Shown: positions 28,889 through 37,647, counted from the first letter of the stretch. The stretch is DNA of 64,000 nucleotides from Pseudoalteromonas tunicata (GCF_002310815.1 NZ_CP011032.1:3812001-3876000); one strand, 5' to 3'. Numbers and translations are program-made. Notes: generated by a model not told the origin, from the sequence alone.

Positions 28889-31219
28889 ATGTATCTAACC
28901 TATATCTTACATTGTTTTAAGTATCGTAAAGTTTCTTTGCTTATTGTTATCTTAAGCCTTGGGGCGAGCTTTGCATTTATTAATTCAGCTTGGACTATTA
29001 AACAAACACTTTCTTCAGGTAAGCCTGTAGGTGTAGGTCATCAAGGTGATATATATAGCCTTTATGCTTATATGAGTGCCCTTGATCTAAATTTTCTACT
29101 TTCACCTTCACAAATAATGTCGCTGCAAAATCAGTTAGGTAAACAAGGGGATATTATTGCTTTTTCTGGCAGTCATCTACGCCATCAAAACCTGACGATT
29201 AAGCAACAATCTATCACTGCGGTTGTTGATATTGTTTCGGATAATTACTTTTCAGCACTTAAAATATCGCTTGGTGGGTCAATTTTAAATAATAATCGCT
29301 TTTCAAGCGAGCAAGCCATGTGCGTTATTAGCAAGAAATTTGCTGAGCAATACCAACTAAGTGTGAATCAAAGTATTAATATCCAAAACAAAAATTATGT
29401 TATCGCTGCAATTTCCGAGCGCTTTTCTGGGCTCAATGACAATCAAACTGAAATATGGCTACCTTGGCAAGATAGCAGTCAGTTTTATCCCCCTTATAAA
29501 GAAAAAACACTCCTGACACAGAGCTTAAATTACTGGGCAGTCATATTACAAAATGACGCCTCAACGAACCAATTTTCACAAGCTGTCACACAATTATCCC
29601 AGCGCGTTGATTTACTTAACTATGACATAACCCCACCGGTCGACACCTTTCAATTTCAAGCTGGGTTGTCCTATGATCAAGGTGCACTAATAACTGCGAA
29701 GAAAAATGCAACGGTATACTTCAGCATCGCACTTATCATTCTAGTTATTGCGATACTAAATATTGCAAACTGGCTTGCGTTAACACAAGCACAACTTACA
29801 TCAAACAATCAGTTGTTTTTAATCTATGGGATTAAAAAATGGCATTATTTTAATCTACAGCTGGGATTTTTAGCCGTACCGATTGCTTTATCATCATTAT
29901 TAGCAATCCCATTTAATACGTTGTACCTTCAATATTTACTTAATGAAGGCGCGATTTCGCAGTTATTAAAAGCGGGTGCTGAGTTTAATATTGACCTGAA
30001 TTTGCCAATCTTATTTTTAACCATACTCGCCTCGGTGATCACTACACTTATTTATACTCAATTGGCGCAGCGCTTAAGTGCGGTGAATTATAATACTCGT
30101 TCACTTTATGGTAAAAAAAGTTCACCCTTTGCACTTTTTTATATCTCAATCACCTTAACGATTACAGTCACCACTGTCTGCATTTTATTTACCAGCCACG
30201 TATTGCAGAGTGACTTACCAAAGTTATCCCTTTTAACTAAAGAAAAAATCGCTAATTTAACGGCTTACACGCCAACTACTCATACAAAAGATCAAGCCTT
30301 AATTCTAAATGAAAGAGAGCTTCTTCTGCAGCAGCAGTTTTTTGCGTCAGAATTTGGCTTTGTCACTTATGCTCCGTATTTTAGTCAACTAAAAGAGGAG
30401 ATACTAACGGGTGAAAGTATTGAACAAATAAACCTAAAGACCCCTATAAATAAAGTGACCCAAAATGGACTTAAACTGTTAGATGCTGACCTAATAGAAG
30501 GCACTTTAGTATTAACTTCTGACAACCAAATTATTATTAATGAAGCGGTAATGCGTTTTCTAAAAAGCCAAGGTAGAAGTAATATTATTGGTAGTCAGCT
30601 ATATAACTATTTCGGGGATCCATTACAAATAGTGGGTATAGTCGAAAATATTGCTTACATTATCGGCTCTTCTGAACAGCAAATGATGGTTTATGCTAAA
30701 GACCCAACACCAACCAGCGCTATTTTGCTTTCAAAAAGCCAGCAAAAAGTAACGCTAAATCAGACTGAGTTTGCCGCCATTTACCCCGTACCAATTAGCT
30801 TAACAAAGCAGAAGCAATTGAAGGAACTACCCATAATCGCACGAGTAAAGCTATGCCTTATTGCAGCGATTTTAGGTCTAGTTATCTCTTTTATGACGAT
30901 ATATACCATTGCAACATTAAACCAACAGCGCTTTCAACAAACGCTTGCAATCTATTTTGCTTTGGGAGCCAAGCCAATTCAATCGTTTATTTATAGCCAT
31001 CGTATTCTTATTAGCGTCAGCCTAATGGCAATCACATTAGGTTTGATATTGTTTAAGTTCGCAAGTAAATTAGTACCTTTTTTAACAGCTGGAGTGGCAT
31101 TTGGTCCCCTTCAATATCTCTATACATTTATCTTACTGAGTATCTTCATCGCGATACTGTTCTTCATTAGTTTTTACAAAAACCTGAAGAAAAATAGCTT
31201 TTCACTTTTTTCACAATAA
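28889..31219 (+). CDS. FtsX/MacB-type permease of the peptide-export operon
   Basis: This 776-residue inner-membrane protein has a helix at about residues 15-35, a periplasmic MacB-type domain (about 40-270), helices at about 275-390, a second periplasmic region (about 430-650) and three closing helices. A motif near the last cluster, LAIYFALGAKPIQSFIYSHR, is the FtsX LG-type loop. It is paralogous in layout to the permease at 20157 but clearly diverged. It is 52 bp after the TonB-C-like gene and 10 bp before the adaptor. Base composition seems richer in A and T than the neighbouring housekeeping genes. Confidence 0.9.
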   Translation: MYLTYILHCFKYRKVSLLIVILSLGASFAFINSAWTIKQTLSSGKPVGVGHQGDIYSLYAYMSALDLNFLLSPSQIMSLQNQLGKQGDIIAFSGSHLRHQNLTIKQQSITAVVDIVSDNYFSALKISLGGSILNNNRFSSEQAMCVISKKFAEQYQLSVNQSINIQNKNYVIAAISERFSGLNDNQTEIWLPWQDSSQFYPPYKEKTLLTQSLNYWAVILQNDASTNQFSQAVTQLSQRVDLLNYDITPPVDTFQFQAGLSYDQGALITAKKNATVYFSIALIILVIAILNIANWLALTQAQLTSNNQLFLIYGIKKWHYFNLQLGFLAVPIALSSLLAIPFNTLYLQYLLNEGAISQLLKAGAEFNIDLNLPILFLTILASVITTLIYTQLAQRLSAVNYNTRSLYGKKSSPFALFYISITLTITVTTVCILFTSHVLQSDLPKLSLLTKEKIANLTAYTPTTHTKDQALILNERELLLQQQFFASEFGFVTYAPYFSQLKEEILTGESIEQINLKTPINKVTQNGLKLLDADLIEGTLVLTSDNQIIINEAVMRFLKSQGRSNIIGSQLYNYFGDPLQIVGIVENIAYIIGSSEQQMMVYAKDPTPTSAILLSKSQQKVTLNQTEFAAIYPVPISLTKQKQLKELPIIARVKLCLIAAILGLVISFMTIYTIATLNQQRFQQTLAIYFALGAKPIQSFIYSHRILISVSLMAITLGLILFKFASKLVPFLTAGVAFGPLQYLYTFILLSIFIAILFFISFYKNLKKNSFSLFSQ

Positions 31220-31229
31220 GAAGAAATAA

Positions 31230-32426
31230 ATGGATTTAAAAATAACGCCTACAAAGTCAATATCTAAAAAATTATTGTCCATTTCAGCAATCATTACAGC
31301 GGTCATTATCAGTATCTCGCTCTATTTTTCTTTTACGGCGAACCAACAAAAAATAGCGCGTGTCGTAGAGCAGTTCTCTCTCAATGAGATTGTTGCGACC
31401 GGTACCATAATCCCTTTACATCAACATTGGCTTAGTGCCAAATCAGTCGGTCAAGTTGAACAGGTGTTTGTTAATGCTGGCGACAATGTCAATATTGGAG
31501 ATCCCGTTGCAAAATTAGCTAATCCGCAACTTGAGAGTGAACGCGCGACACTTCAAATTGAAGCCAATATTTTGGCCGCAGAATTTCTAGGTAAACAACT
31601 CGATTTAGAAAACAGTGACTTAAATATGCAGCAACAATTATCTGATTTAAAGTCTGAACTACGCCTCAATACGATGAAATTAGAGGCTGAAACGAGCTTA
31701 GCTCACAAAGGGATTATTTCACAATACGACCTAGCTCGGGTCACTGAAAAACGACAGCAACTGCAATTTAAAGTAGAAAATGAAGCTCAGCGATATCACT
31801 CTTTCATACGAAATAAAGAAGCGCAAATGCAAGCACAAAAAGCAAAAAAAGAAGGTGTTTCATCAAAGTTACAAGCTAAAACAGAGCAAGTAAATAACCT
31901 GCTGATTACCGCTAAGATGTCTGGGGTTGTACAATCTATTGATTTAACGCTAGGGCAAACTATACAGCTTGGTGATGAAATTGCTGTGATAGCAAAAATG
32001 AGTCCATTACATGCAAAAATTAGCGTTGCACAAAATATAATAGCACAAGTGTTCCCCGATATGCCCGTAGACATCTTCATTGGAGAACATATCGTTAAGG
32101 CTAAAGTAGATGCAATTTCTCCTTCAGTAAAAAATGGTGCTGTTGAAGTGAATGTAGTACTACCAAAAATACTCCCCAAAGAAACAAAAACCTTCGCCAC
32201 AATCAAAGCGGTATTATACCCGACAAAAAAACAACAAAAATTATGGCTTGAACAAGGTGACCAATTTCCAGAAGGTGAACTTCAAGTAAGTGTCATAGAT
32301 ACAACAGGAAAAATCACTGATAAAACAATTAAACTAGGTCAATTTAGCCATGGTAAACGAGAAGTTGTTTCAGGGTTAACTCTCAATGATCAGATCCTGT
32401 TTAAACAAAAAAATAACGGAATATAG
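31230..32426 (+). CDS. HlyD-type adaptor of the peptide-export operon
   Basis: This 398-residue protein has an N-terminal helix (about 15-33), a biotinyl/lipoyl half with VATGTIIPLHQHWLSAKSVG and VFVNAGDNVNIGDPVAKL, a coiled hairpin (about 95-215), the second half with MSGVVQSIDLTLGQTIQLGD, and a beta-barrel. It would bridge the FtsX permease to an outer-membrane channel that is not encoded here. It lies 10 bp after the permease and 1 bp before the ATPase gene, so the three are co-translated. Confidence 0.9.
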   Translation: MDLKITPTKSISKKLLSISAIITAVIISISLYFSFTANQQKIARVVEQFSLNEIVATGTIIPLHQHWLSAKSVGQVEQVFVNAGDNVNIGDPVAKLANPQLESERATLQIEANILAAEFLGKQLDLENSDLNMQQQLSDLKSELRLNTMKLEAETSLAHKGIISQYDLARVTEKRQQLQFKVENEAQRYHSFIRNKEAQMQAQKAKKEGVSSKLQAKTEQVNNLLITAKMSGVVQSIDLTLGQTIQLGDEIAVIAKMSPLHAKISVAQNIIAQVFPDMPVDIFIGEHIVKAKVDAISPSVKNGAVEVNVVLPKILPKETKTFATIKAVLYPTKKQQKLWLEQGDQFPEGELQVSVIDTTGKITDKTIKLGQFSHGKREVVSGLTLNDQILFKQKNNGI

Positions 32427-32427
32427 T

Positions 32428-33096
32428 ATGAATCTGATTTCAATAAAAAATCTTAAAAAATCATTCAAAACACAGTTTATTGAAACTTTCGCTATTAACG
32501 ATATAAGCTTCAACATCAAGCAGGGTGAATTTACTGCCATTACAGGTCCATCCGGCTGTGGCAAGTCAACATTGTTAAGTGTTCTTGGGCTATTAGAATA
32601 TGCCGATGAAGGTGAATATCATCTCTGCTCTAAAGACATCATACAATTAACCGCCTCACAAAGAGCAGAAGTAAGAAACCACCATATTGGCTTTATATTC
32701 CAGTCATTTAATTTAATAGCAGAACTGAGCACTCTGGACAACGTCGCTTTACCATTAAAGTTAAGGGGCGTTGCAAAACAAGAATATATTGATTTAGCAT
32801 ATCAAGCATTACAAAAGGTTGGTCTTGGCGAAAGAGCGAAGCACTTTCCCCCTCAATTATCTGGCGGACAGCAACAACGAGCCGCCATTGCCAGAGCCAT
32901 CATAACCAACCCTGACATTATTTTGGCTGATGAACCCACAGGAAACCTTGATTCCGAGAATAGCAAAATTGTTATTGATATTTTATTACAGTTAAATAAA
33001 AGCGGTAAAACTATTGTGATAGTGACACATGATCAGGCATTAGCTAATTTAGCTCAAAAACAATTAACAATGTGCGATGGTCAGTTAATCAACTAA
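32428..33096 (+). CDS. ABC transporter ATPase of the peptide-export operon
   Basis: This 222-residue MacB/LolD-type ATPase has Walker A GPSGCGKST, Q-loop FQSFNLIAEL, signature LSGGQQQRAAIARAI, Walker B IILADEPTGNLDS and switch His in IVIVTHD. ATG at 32428 is used because it begins one base after the adaptor stop, and the protein then starts with the usual MNLISIKNLKKSF. A frame extending 14 codons upstream would overlap the adaptor. It is a paralogue of the ATPase at 19429. A strong terminator follows at 33130. Confidence 0.94.
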   Translation: MNLISIKNLKKSFKTQFIETFAINDISFNIKQGEFTAITGPSGCGKSTLLSVLGLLEYADEGEYHLCSKDIIQLTASQRAEVRNHHIGFIFQSFNLIAELSTLDNVALPLKLRGVAKQEYIDLAYQALQKVGLGERAKHFPPQLSGGQQQRAAIARAIITNPDIILADEPTGNLDSENSKIVIDILLQLNKSGKTIVIVTHDQALANLAQKQLTMCDGQLIN

Positions 33097-33129
33097 ACGT
33101 TTTGGAACTATTATAAAACTTCGCCAATG

Positions 33130-33167
33130 AATAAAGGCCACTTTGATTAATCAAAGTGGCCTTTATT
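33130..33167 (+). terminator. Terminator closing the peptide-export operon
   Basis: A perfect 17-bp hairpin (33130-33146 with 33151-33167) has a 4-nt TTAA loop and a stem rich in GGCCACTTTGA. It lies 33 bp after the ATPase stop. It can act on both strands and may also end the convergent gene at 33268. Confidence 0.88.
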
Positions 33168-33267
33168 ACTTTTGCTAAAATAATAAGCGAATTAACCTCG
33201 GTTCTGGATAAGAGATTTACCAATACATTGAATTAAAATTAAAATTAAATATCTCAGTCATTCATTT

Positions 33268-33780
33268 CTAGGCAGCTGTTTTTGCAGCTTTTAATGCATA
33301 GCGTTTTGATTGCCAAACTGCTGTTGCTCGCACCACAAACGAACCACTTAACATACCGTACAGTGCACTCACTACTAACATAAACACAGGCTCAGCACTC
33401 AATTCATGTTGTTGCGCTTGTAACACCGCCACCGCATATTTAGTAAAAAAGATGGTCATCATTAATAACAAAGGCACCCAGCTACCTTTAATGTGAAACA
33501 TGTGGCTCTCTACATCGTATTGAGCACGTTTAGTTAAGGTAAACATCCAGTTAAACAACAGCGCAGTGACGACACCGACTAACCAAAATACAATCGCCAG
33601 CAATGCCGTACCAAAACCGCTGATCACACCTAATAAGGACAAAATCAACATCGCAACAGGTAAAATAATCACCATACGCTCAGGCACTTGGCGCTCTTTA
33701 CTTTGTTTTAAACCAAAAAAGAATAACACCGCCCCTAAAACAAACACCCAAACGGGTGTGTGCGAAAGAATCTCAACCAT
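33268..33780 (-). CDS. DUF6622-like integral membrane protein
   Basis: This 170-residue protein has five to six hydrophobic helices (about 8-24, 35-55, 58-78, 100-118, 130-150) and a short basic C-terminus, KRYALKAAKTAA. The starting pattern VEILSHTPVWVFVLGAVLFFFGLKQ is one I associate with the DUF6622 family of uncharacterised membrane proteins. No catalytic residues are apparent. It is alone, converging with the peptide-export operon. Confidence in the family name is moderate; that it is a real gene is well supported. Confidence 0.82.
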   Translation of the reverse strand: MVEILSHTPVWVFVLGAVLFFFGLKQSKERQVPERMVIILPVAMLILSLLGVISGFGTALLAIVFWLVGVVTALLFNWMFTLTKRAQYDVESHMFHIKGSWVPLLLMMTIFFTKYAVAVLQAQQHELSAEPVFMLVVSALYGMLSGSFVVRATAVWQSKRYALKAAKTAA

Positions 33781-34015
33781 GCTTTACTTCCTCTTCTTAT
33801 TTTTATTTCAGCACCCTATAAACAGGAAGCGACCTACGTTTATAACCTAAGACTAAAGTAAATAACAATTAATTTTATCTTTAAGAAATGAATTACACGG
33901 TAAAAATTAAAAAGGGAAAAGTCAAAATTGAGCCGATAATGAATCTTATAAAGCCTTGCTTTAGAGTGTGACGAAGGGAATTAATCAATAATTCATTAAG
34001 ATCTGGGCTGTTAGT

Positions 34016-34939
34016 TTACATACTAACAGTCTGATCATTTTTTGGTTTTTCTTCTGTGGCAAATTGCACTAATTCAACAAGTAATCGGCCATGCATGGGT
34101 GTAAAACCAGTTTTGGCGAGCTTTTTCTCTAAATAAAGAGCAAAGTTCTTACGGCGTATATGTTGCTCTTTAATGCTTGAAAGTAACTCATGCTGTTTTT
34201 GATTAATGAGTTTAGTTTGATAAATAGGGTCTTCATCGGGCCAATCTTGCACTGGCACACCTTTATGCTGAAATACAAAATTTGATAAGGTACGGTCTAT
34301 GCGGCCATAGTCTGTCTCGCCGAGCAATATTTCTATCTCTTTAAGTAAACTGCCATAAAGCACACGCGGAAATAGTTTATAAAAATCATGATGTCGGTAA
34401 GGCTCGCCTGCGCTAGTTTGCTGCCAATCAGCAAAAGCAGACTTAAGTGCATGAACAAAAATCCGCCCAACATAATGGCTTTTTTGACACGAAACACCTT
34501 CTTTTTCAAGGCGGCTCAAAACATGGTTTAAACGTTCGCGATAGCTTCTCAGCTCAGCTTTTTGCTCGGCATTTTGTTGTTCTAAAGTTTGAATTTCGCT
34601 CGCACTTTGGCTTAAAAGCAGTTCTAACTTAGCTATTTTAAGTTGTGCACTGTGAAATAAATCGCGGGTATCTTTTAGCTCAACCAATAAGCTTGCATGC
34701 TTTAACTTGATTGTCTGATCGGTGCTGGCCGAAAAAGGCGCTGTAGGCTCAAGCTGACCATGAGCCCGCTTTATTGCCTGACTAATTTTACGCTCAATGA
34801 CCTCACCCGACTGACTACCTTTAAGCAATGTATTCAATTCAGTCGAAATATGGTGTTGATACCACTGCTGAATTTGCACATATTGTGCCTGAGATAAATT
34901 GGCAAAAGGGTTATCAGCACTGATTGGTTTATCGGGCAT
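34016..34939 (-). CDS. Coiled-coil protein of unknown function
   Basis: This 307-residue soluble protein has a mostly helical N-terminal half with a coiled coil (about 90-165; SASEIQTLEQQNAEQKAELR). A C-terminal half carries aromatic and basic patches (YRHHDFYKLFPRVLYGSL, GETDYGRIDRTLSNFVF, KNFALYLEKKLAKTGFTPMHG). I do not recognise a family. ATG at 34939 is chosen because GGAG lies about 6 nt upstream. A longer frame from 35086 would add a hydrophobic stretch with no ribosome binding site. It stands alone with a long upstream gap. Confidence 0.7.
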   Translation of the reverse strand: MPDKPISADNPFANLSQAQYVQIQQWYQHHISTELNTLLKGSQSGEVIERKISQAIKRAHGQLEPTAPFSASTDQTIKLKHASLLVELKDTRDLFHSAQLKIAKLELLLSQSASEIQTLEQQNAEQKAELRSYRERLNHVLSRLEKEGVSCQKSHYVGRIFVHALKSAFADWQQTSAGEPYRHHDFYKLFPRVLYGSLLKEIEILLGETDYGRIDRTLSNFVFQHKGVPVQDWPDEDPIYQTKLINQKQHELLSSIKEQHIRRKNFALYLEKKLAKTGFTPMHGRLLVELVQFATEEKPKNDQTVSM

Positions 34940-35435
34940 GTAACGCTCCATGTAAGCGCAGCATAGCTGAGCAATTATTATTTTTGTGGACTCGATTATA
35001 CGACAAACCTCACTAATCGCGAGCACAAATAAATAAAACAAAAAAGGAACTAACAATTTAGTTTTGCACGGAAAACTCGCTATCATAATGATAAATTAGA
35101 AATTTATTTCAAGTCGTTCAAAACGATTAAATTATATAGCGCATAAAGAAAAAATAATAAGTCTCGGCTTCTGCTTTATTTCAACTTTACCCAGTTATTA
35201 AAATATTTTGCTGCTTAGGTTGTTTAACAAAAGAGTAAAAATTAGCTCGCGAAAAATCACGCTCAAAATATCCATTTTGTCGGCGCTGCTAGATTAAAAA
35301 ACTGAATTTTGACTCCAAATATTTAAGTCAAGGTGATGGTTTTATTTGTCTGTGCCCCGTCAAAAATACTTTGAAACTGTAGTGGCATTATTAAATAAAC
35401 ACTTAACGTTATAACAAGACAACCCCCAAAGGCGT
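34940..35435. other. Gene-free A/T-rich stretch
   Basis: These 496 bases between the coiled-coil gene and the hairpin below hold no frame with a good start and ribosome binding site on either strand. A short inverted repeat TTGACT/AGTCAA at 35309-35331 is the only signal. It may carry the promoter of the coiled-coil gene. Confidence 0.5.
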
Positions 35436-35476
35436 GAACGCTCAAGTTGTGCTTTTTCACATCCACTTGAGTGTTC
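35436..35476 (-). terminator. Long hairpin downstream of nat
   Basis: GAACGCTCAAGT (35436-35447) pairs with ACTTGAGTGTTC (35465-35476), one G-T wobble, and TGTG pairs with CACA inside. It starts 11 bp past the nat stop. The minus strand has no T run after it, so it may be a terminator helped by Rho or an mRNA 3' stabiliser. Confidence 0.5.
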
Positions 35477-35487
35477 TTTACCTCCCT

Positions 35488-36306
35488 TTATTTTTGTTTA
35501 TCTTGCAAAAAACCAAATAACTCACTTGCTTCACTCACACTCAACCCCACTGCAAACTGCTCATTACAGAGTTGATAAAGCTGCTTGCTGGTTTTAATGT
35601 CTATTGCCACCTCTTGACTGCTGGCATTATCAATTATTAAGTAAGTTAGATTTCTGATCAGCTTTCTTTGTTTTGCTGTGACACGCGCAACCACTAAATT
35701 ATTTACAAACGCAGCCTGTGGATGTTGATGACTGTAAAAATGCGCAATCTCACAATCGGCTTCCGTTACTTCTCGTAAATCAAACCGATACAAGACTTTT
35801 GCGGGCTCGGGGCTAAGTTGCGTTAAACGATAGCTGGTTGAATAGTCGTATTCTTGACTCAATTGATATTCAAAAGCCTGGTCATTAACTATTTCTTTAT
35901 TTTGTAAATCAATCAGTAAACGCGGACAAGCCACGCCAAAGCCAACATCAATCACATACTGCTTTTCGTTTAACGTCAGTAAAGTTAATCGATGGGAGCG
36001 GCCATTGCTGGAATCACCGTTTAGCATCACTCGACCCAGTAATGGCCGCACGGTGTAACCTAGTGCCTGTAAAGCTAAATAAAAAATTTTATTATGCTCA
36101 AAACAGTATCCTCCCAGGCGCTGATTAATCAATCGCTCAAATAAAGCCGCAGGCTCTAGGCTTAATGGTTTTTTAAGCAAAACATTACTGCTGCTAAAAC
36201 TAAAATGTGTAAGGTGGGCTTGCTGTAACTCACTGATATAGTGATAGTCTGACGTTGTTTTTTGTACATTAAGCAGCGCTAAATAGTTTTTTATATATGA
36301 TTGCAT
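35488..36306 (-). CDS. nat: Arylamine N-acetyltransferase
   Basis: This 272-residue enzyme transfers an acetyl group from acetyl-CoA to arylamines, arylhydroxylamines or hydrazides. The catalytic triad is visible: Cys68 in RLGGYCFEHN, His in GRSHRLTLL and Asp in VIDVGFG. Length fits the family. AGGAGG lies 8 nt upstream of the ATG. A 28-codon gene precedes it in the same transcript, and a soxS-like promoter with a perfect SoxR box lies about 165 bp upstream, so it is probably induced by redox-cycling compounds. This would couple detoxification of aromatic amines to SoxR. Confidence 0.93.
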   Translation of the reverse strand: MQSYIKNYLALLNVQKTTSDYHYISELQQAHLTHFSFSSSNVLLKKPLSLEPAALFERLINQRLGGYCFEHNKIFYLALQALGYTVRPLLGRVMLNGDSSNGRSHRLTLLTLNEKQYVIDVGFGVACPRLLIDLQNKEIVNDQAFEYQLSQEYDYSTSYRLTQLSPEPAKVLYRFDLREVTEADCEIAHFYSHQHPQAAFVNNLVVARVTAKQRKLIRNLTYLIIDNASSQEVAIDIKTSKQLYQLCNEQFAVGLSVSEASELFGFLQDKQK

Positions 36307-36321
36307 TTTATCGCCTCCTGC

Positions 36322-36408
36322 TTATTTTTGCGCCATCGTATCATTAAATACAGCTTGCACTTGTGATTGACAATAAAGTGATTTGATAACTCTATAGATG
36401 TTTTTCAT
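36322..36408 (-). CDS. Small 28-residue protein upstream of nat
   Basis: This frame runs from ATG at 36408 to TAA at 36322, 28 residues, starting MKNIYRVIKSLYCQS and ending VFNDTMAQK. AGGAAGG lies about 7 nt before the ATG, as strong a ribosome binding site as that of nat, which follows 15 bp after the stop. It lies about 50 nt after the predicted start of transcription from the SoxR-box promoter. It could be a leader peptide for nat or a functional stress small protein. I recognise no family. Confidence 0.6.
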   Translation of the reverse strand: MKNIYRVIKSLYCQSQVQAVFNDTMAQK

Positions 36409-36464
36409 ACGCCTTCCTAAACTATTCTATTAATGTATTAAGTCTTAAGTCTTAAGTGCAATAA

Positions 36465-36495
36465 AGCTTAAAACCTCAAGATAACTTGAGGTAAA
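36465..36495 (-). promoter_or_regulatory. SoxR box within a soxS-like promoter of nat
   Basis: CCTCAAGATAACTTGAGG (36474-36491) is an 18-bp palindrome that matches the E. coli soxS operator except at one central base. On the minus strand, TTTACC (36495-36490) and TAAGCT (36470-36465) are separated by 19 bp, the over-long spacer typical of MerR-family-activated promoters such as soxS. The promoter faces the 28-codon gene and nat, with soxR divergent. Confidence 0.88.
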
Positions 36496-36535
36496 GTGTT
36501 TTTTTCGCTAAATTTGAATTTTTGAGGAAAAAAAG

Positions 36536-36982
36536 ATGCAAGAAGAGGCAAATTTAAGTGTCGGAATGGTTGCCAAACGCACAGGCATTGCTGTATCAAC
36601 ACTGCATTTTTACGAGCAAAAAGGATTGATAACCAGTTTACGCAATCAGGGGAATCAGCGCCGTTTTAAACGAGAGGTGTTACGTCGTATTGCTATTATT
36701 AAAGCGGCACAAAAATTTGGCGTCAGCCTTGATGAGATTAAACTCGCGTTTGATGCCCTACCTGATAAACGCAACCCCACAAAAGATGATTGGTCACAGC
36801 TTGCGGCGCAATGGCAAAAAATGCTCGATGAAAAAATTAACGCGATGACTCAACTAAAAAATAATATAACGGGGTGTATTGGCTGCGGCTGCTTATCGCT
36901 AGTTCATTGTCCAATTTATAATGAAAATGACAAACTAGCCGCACAAGGTGATGGCGCGCACTTACTGTTTAGCGATCATTAA
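36536..36982 (+). CDS. soxR: Redox-sensitive transcriptional activator SoxR
   Basis: This 148-residue MerR-family regulator has the winged-helix N-terminus (LSVGMVAKRTGIAVSTLHFYEQKGLI, about 7-32), a dimerisation helix, and the four-Cys [2Fe-2S] cluster signature CIGCGCLSLVHC near residue 119-130. Oxidation of the cluster by redox-cycling drugs triggers activation. A perfect SoxR box lies in the divergent region, 45 bp upstream. No soxS is seen, as in most non-enteric bacteria, where SoxR controls target genes directly. The stop is 4 bp from the convergent yqhA gene. Confidence 0.97.
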   Translation: MQEEANLSVGMVAKRTGIAVSTLHFYEQKGLITSLRNQGNQRRFKREVLRRIAIIKAAQKFGVSLDEIKLAFDALPDKRNPTKDDWSQLAAQWQKMLDEKINAMTQLKNNITGCIGCGCLSLVHCPIYNENDKLAAQGDGAHLLFSDH

Positions 36983-36986
36983 TCAG

Positions 36987-37499
36987 CTAATGATTCACAG
37001 TTTTACTGTTAATGTAATCAGTGACAGAAAATAGCACGCCCGACACTACAAATGTCATGTGGATCAATACCTTCCAAAAAAGCTCTTCTTCAGTGTGCTG
37101 AACTGAATTGACAAACACCTTTAATAATTCAACCGCCGAGATGGCAACTATCGCGCTAATAAGCTTGATTTTTAATCCCGAAAAACCGACCTTGCCCATC
37201 CAGCTTGGCTTATCTTCGTGCTTATCAATATTGAGTTTAGAAACAAAGTTTTCATAACCACTAAAAATAATAATTAATAGAAGCCCGGCCAATAAAGCGG
37301 TATCAACTAAAGTTAAAATATTAATCAGCATTTGGTCATTCGTAGCGGTAAAAGTATTGACCACCATGTTAAATAACAACTTGCAGAACTTAACTAATAA
37401 CAACAGTACCGCAACAAACAGACCAAAGAAAAATGGCGCTAATAACCAACGGCCTGAAAAGATTATCCCTTCAAATCCGGCTTCTATTTTTTCACGCAT
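36987..37499 (-). CDS. yqhA: YqhA family (UPF0114) membrane protein
   Basis: This 170-residue protein has four hydrophobic helices. It matches E. coli YqhA in FSGRWLLAPFFFGL at the start, in VDTALLAGLLLIIIFSGYENFVS in the middle, and in a closing VLIHMTFVVSGVLFSVTDYI. Its function is unknown. ATG at 37499 is chosen because AAGG and GGGT lie just upstream and the protein then starts MREKIEAGFEGIIF, as in the family. It converges on soxR with a 4-bp gap and no visible terminator. Confidence 0.9.
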   Translation of the reverse strand: MREKIEAGFEGIIFSGRWLLAPFFFGLFVAVLLLLVKFCKLLFNMVVNTFTATNDQMLINILTLVDTALLAGLLLIIIFSGYENFVSKLNIDKHEDKPSWMGKVGFSGLKIKLISAIVAISAVELLKVFVNSVQHTEEELFWKVLIHMTFVVSGVLFSVTDYINSKTVNH

Positions 37500-37647
37500 A
37501 CCCAACCTTATTATTGATAAATTTTGCAGCACAATAACCGCTGCGTTAAATAAATCAACCAAATTTAACCATCACTAAATATGATTTTTTTTCTTCACTA
37601 TACTACAGCAATAAGTTAATAATAATTTATTGCTGTTAGGGAACTAT

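Noticed and set aside
34940..35086. Extending the coiled-coil protein upstream to 35086.
   Set aside because: The added part is hydrophobic without signal-peptide shape and there is no ribosome binding site, unlike GGAG before 34939.
36436..36456. TTAAGTC tandem repeats before the SoxR box as a CRISPR-like or phase-variation tract.
   Set aside because: Fewer than three 7-bp units with no coding sequence affected; no evidence of function.
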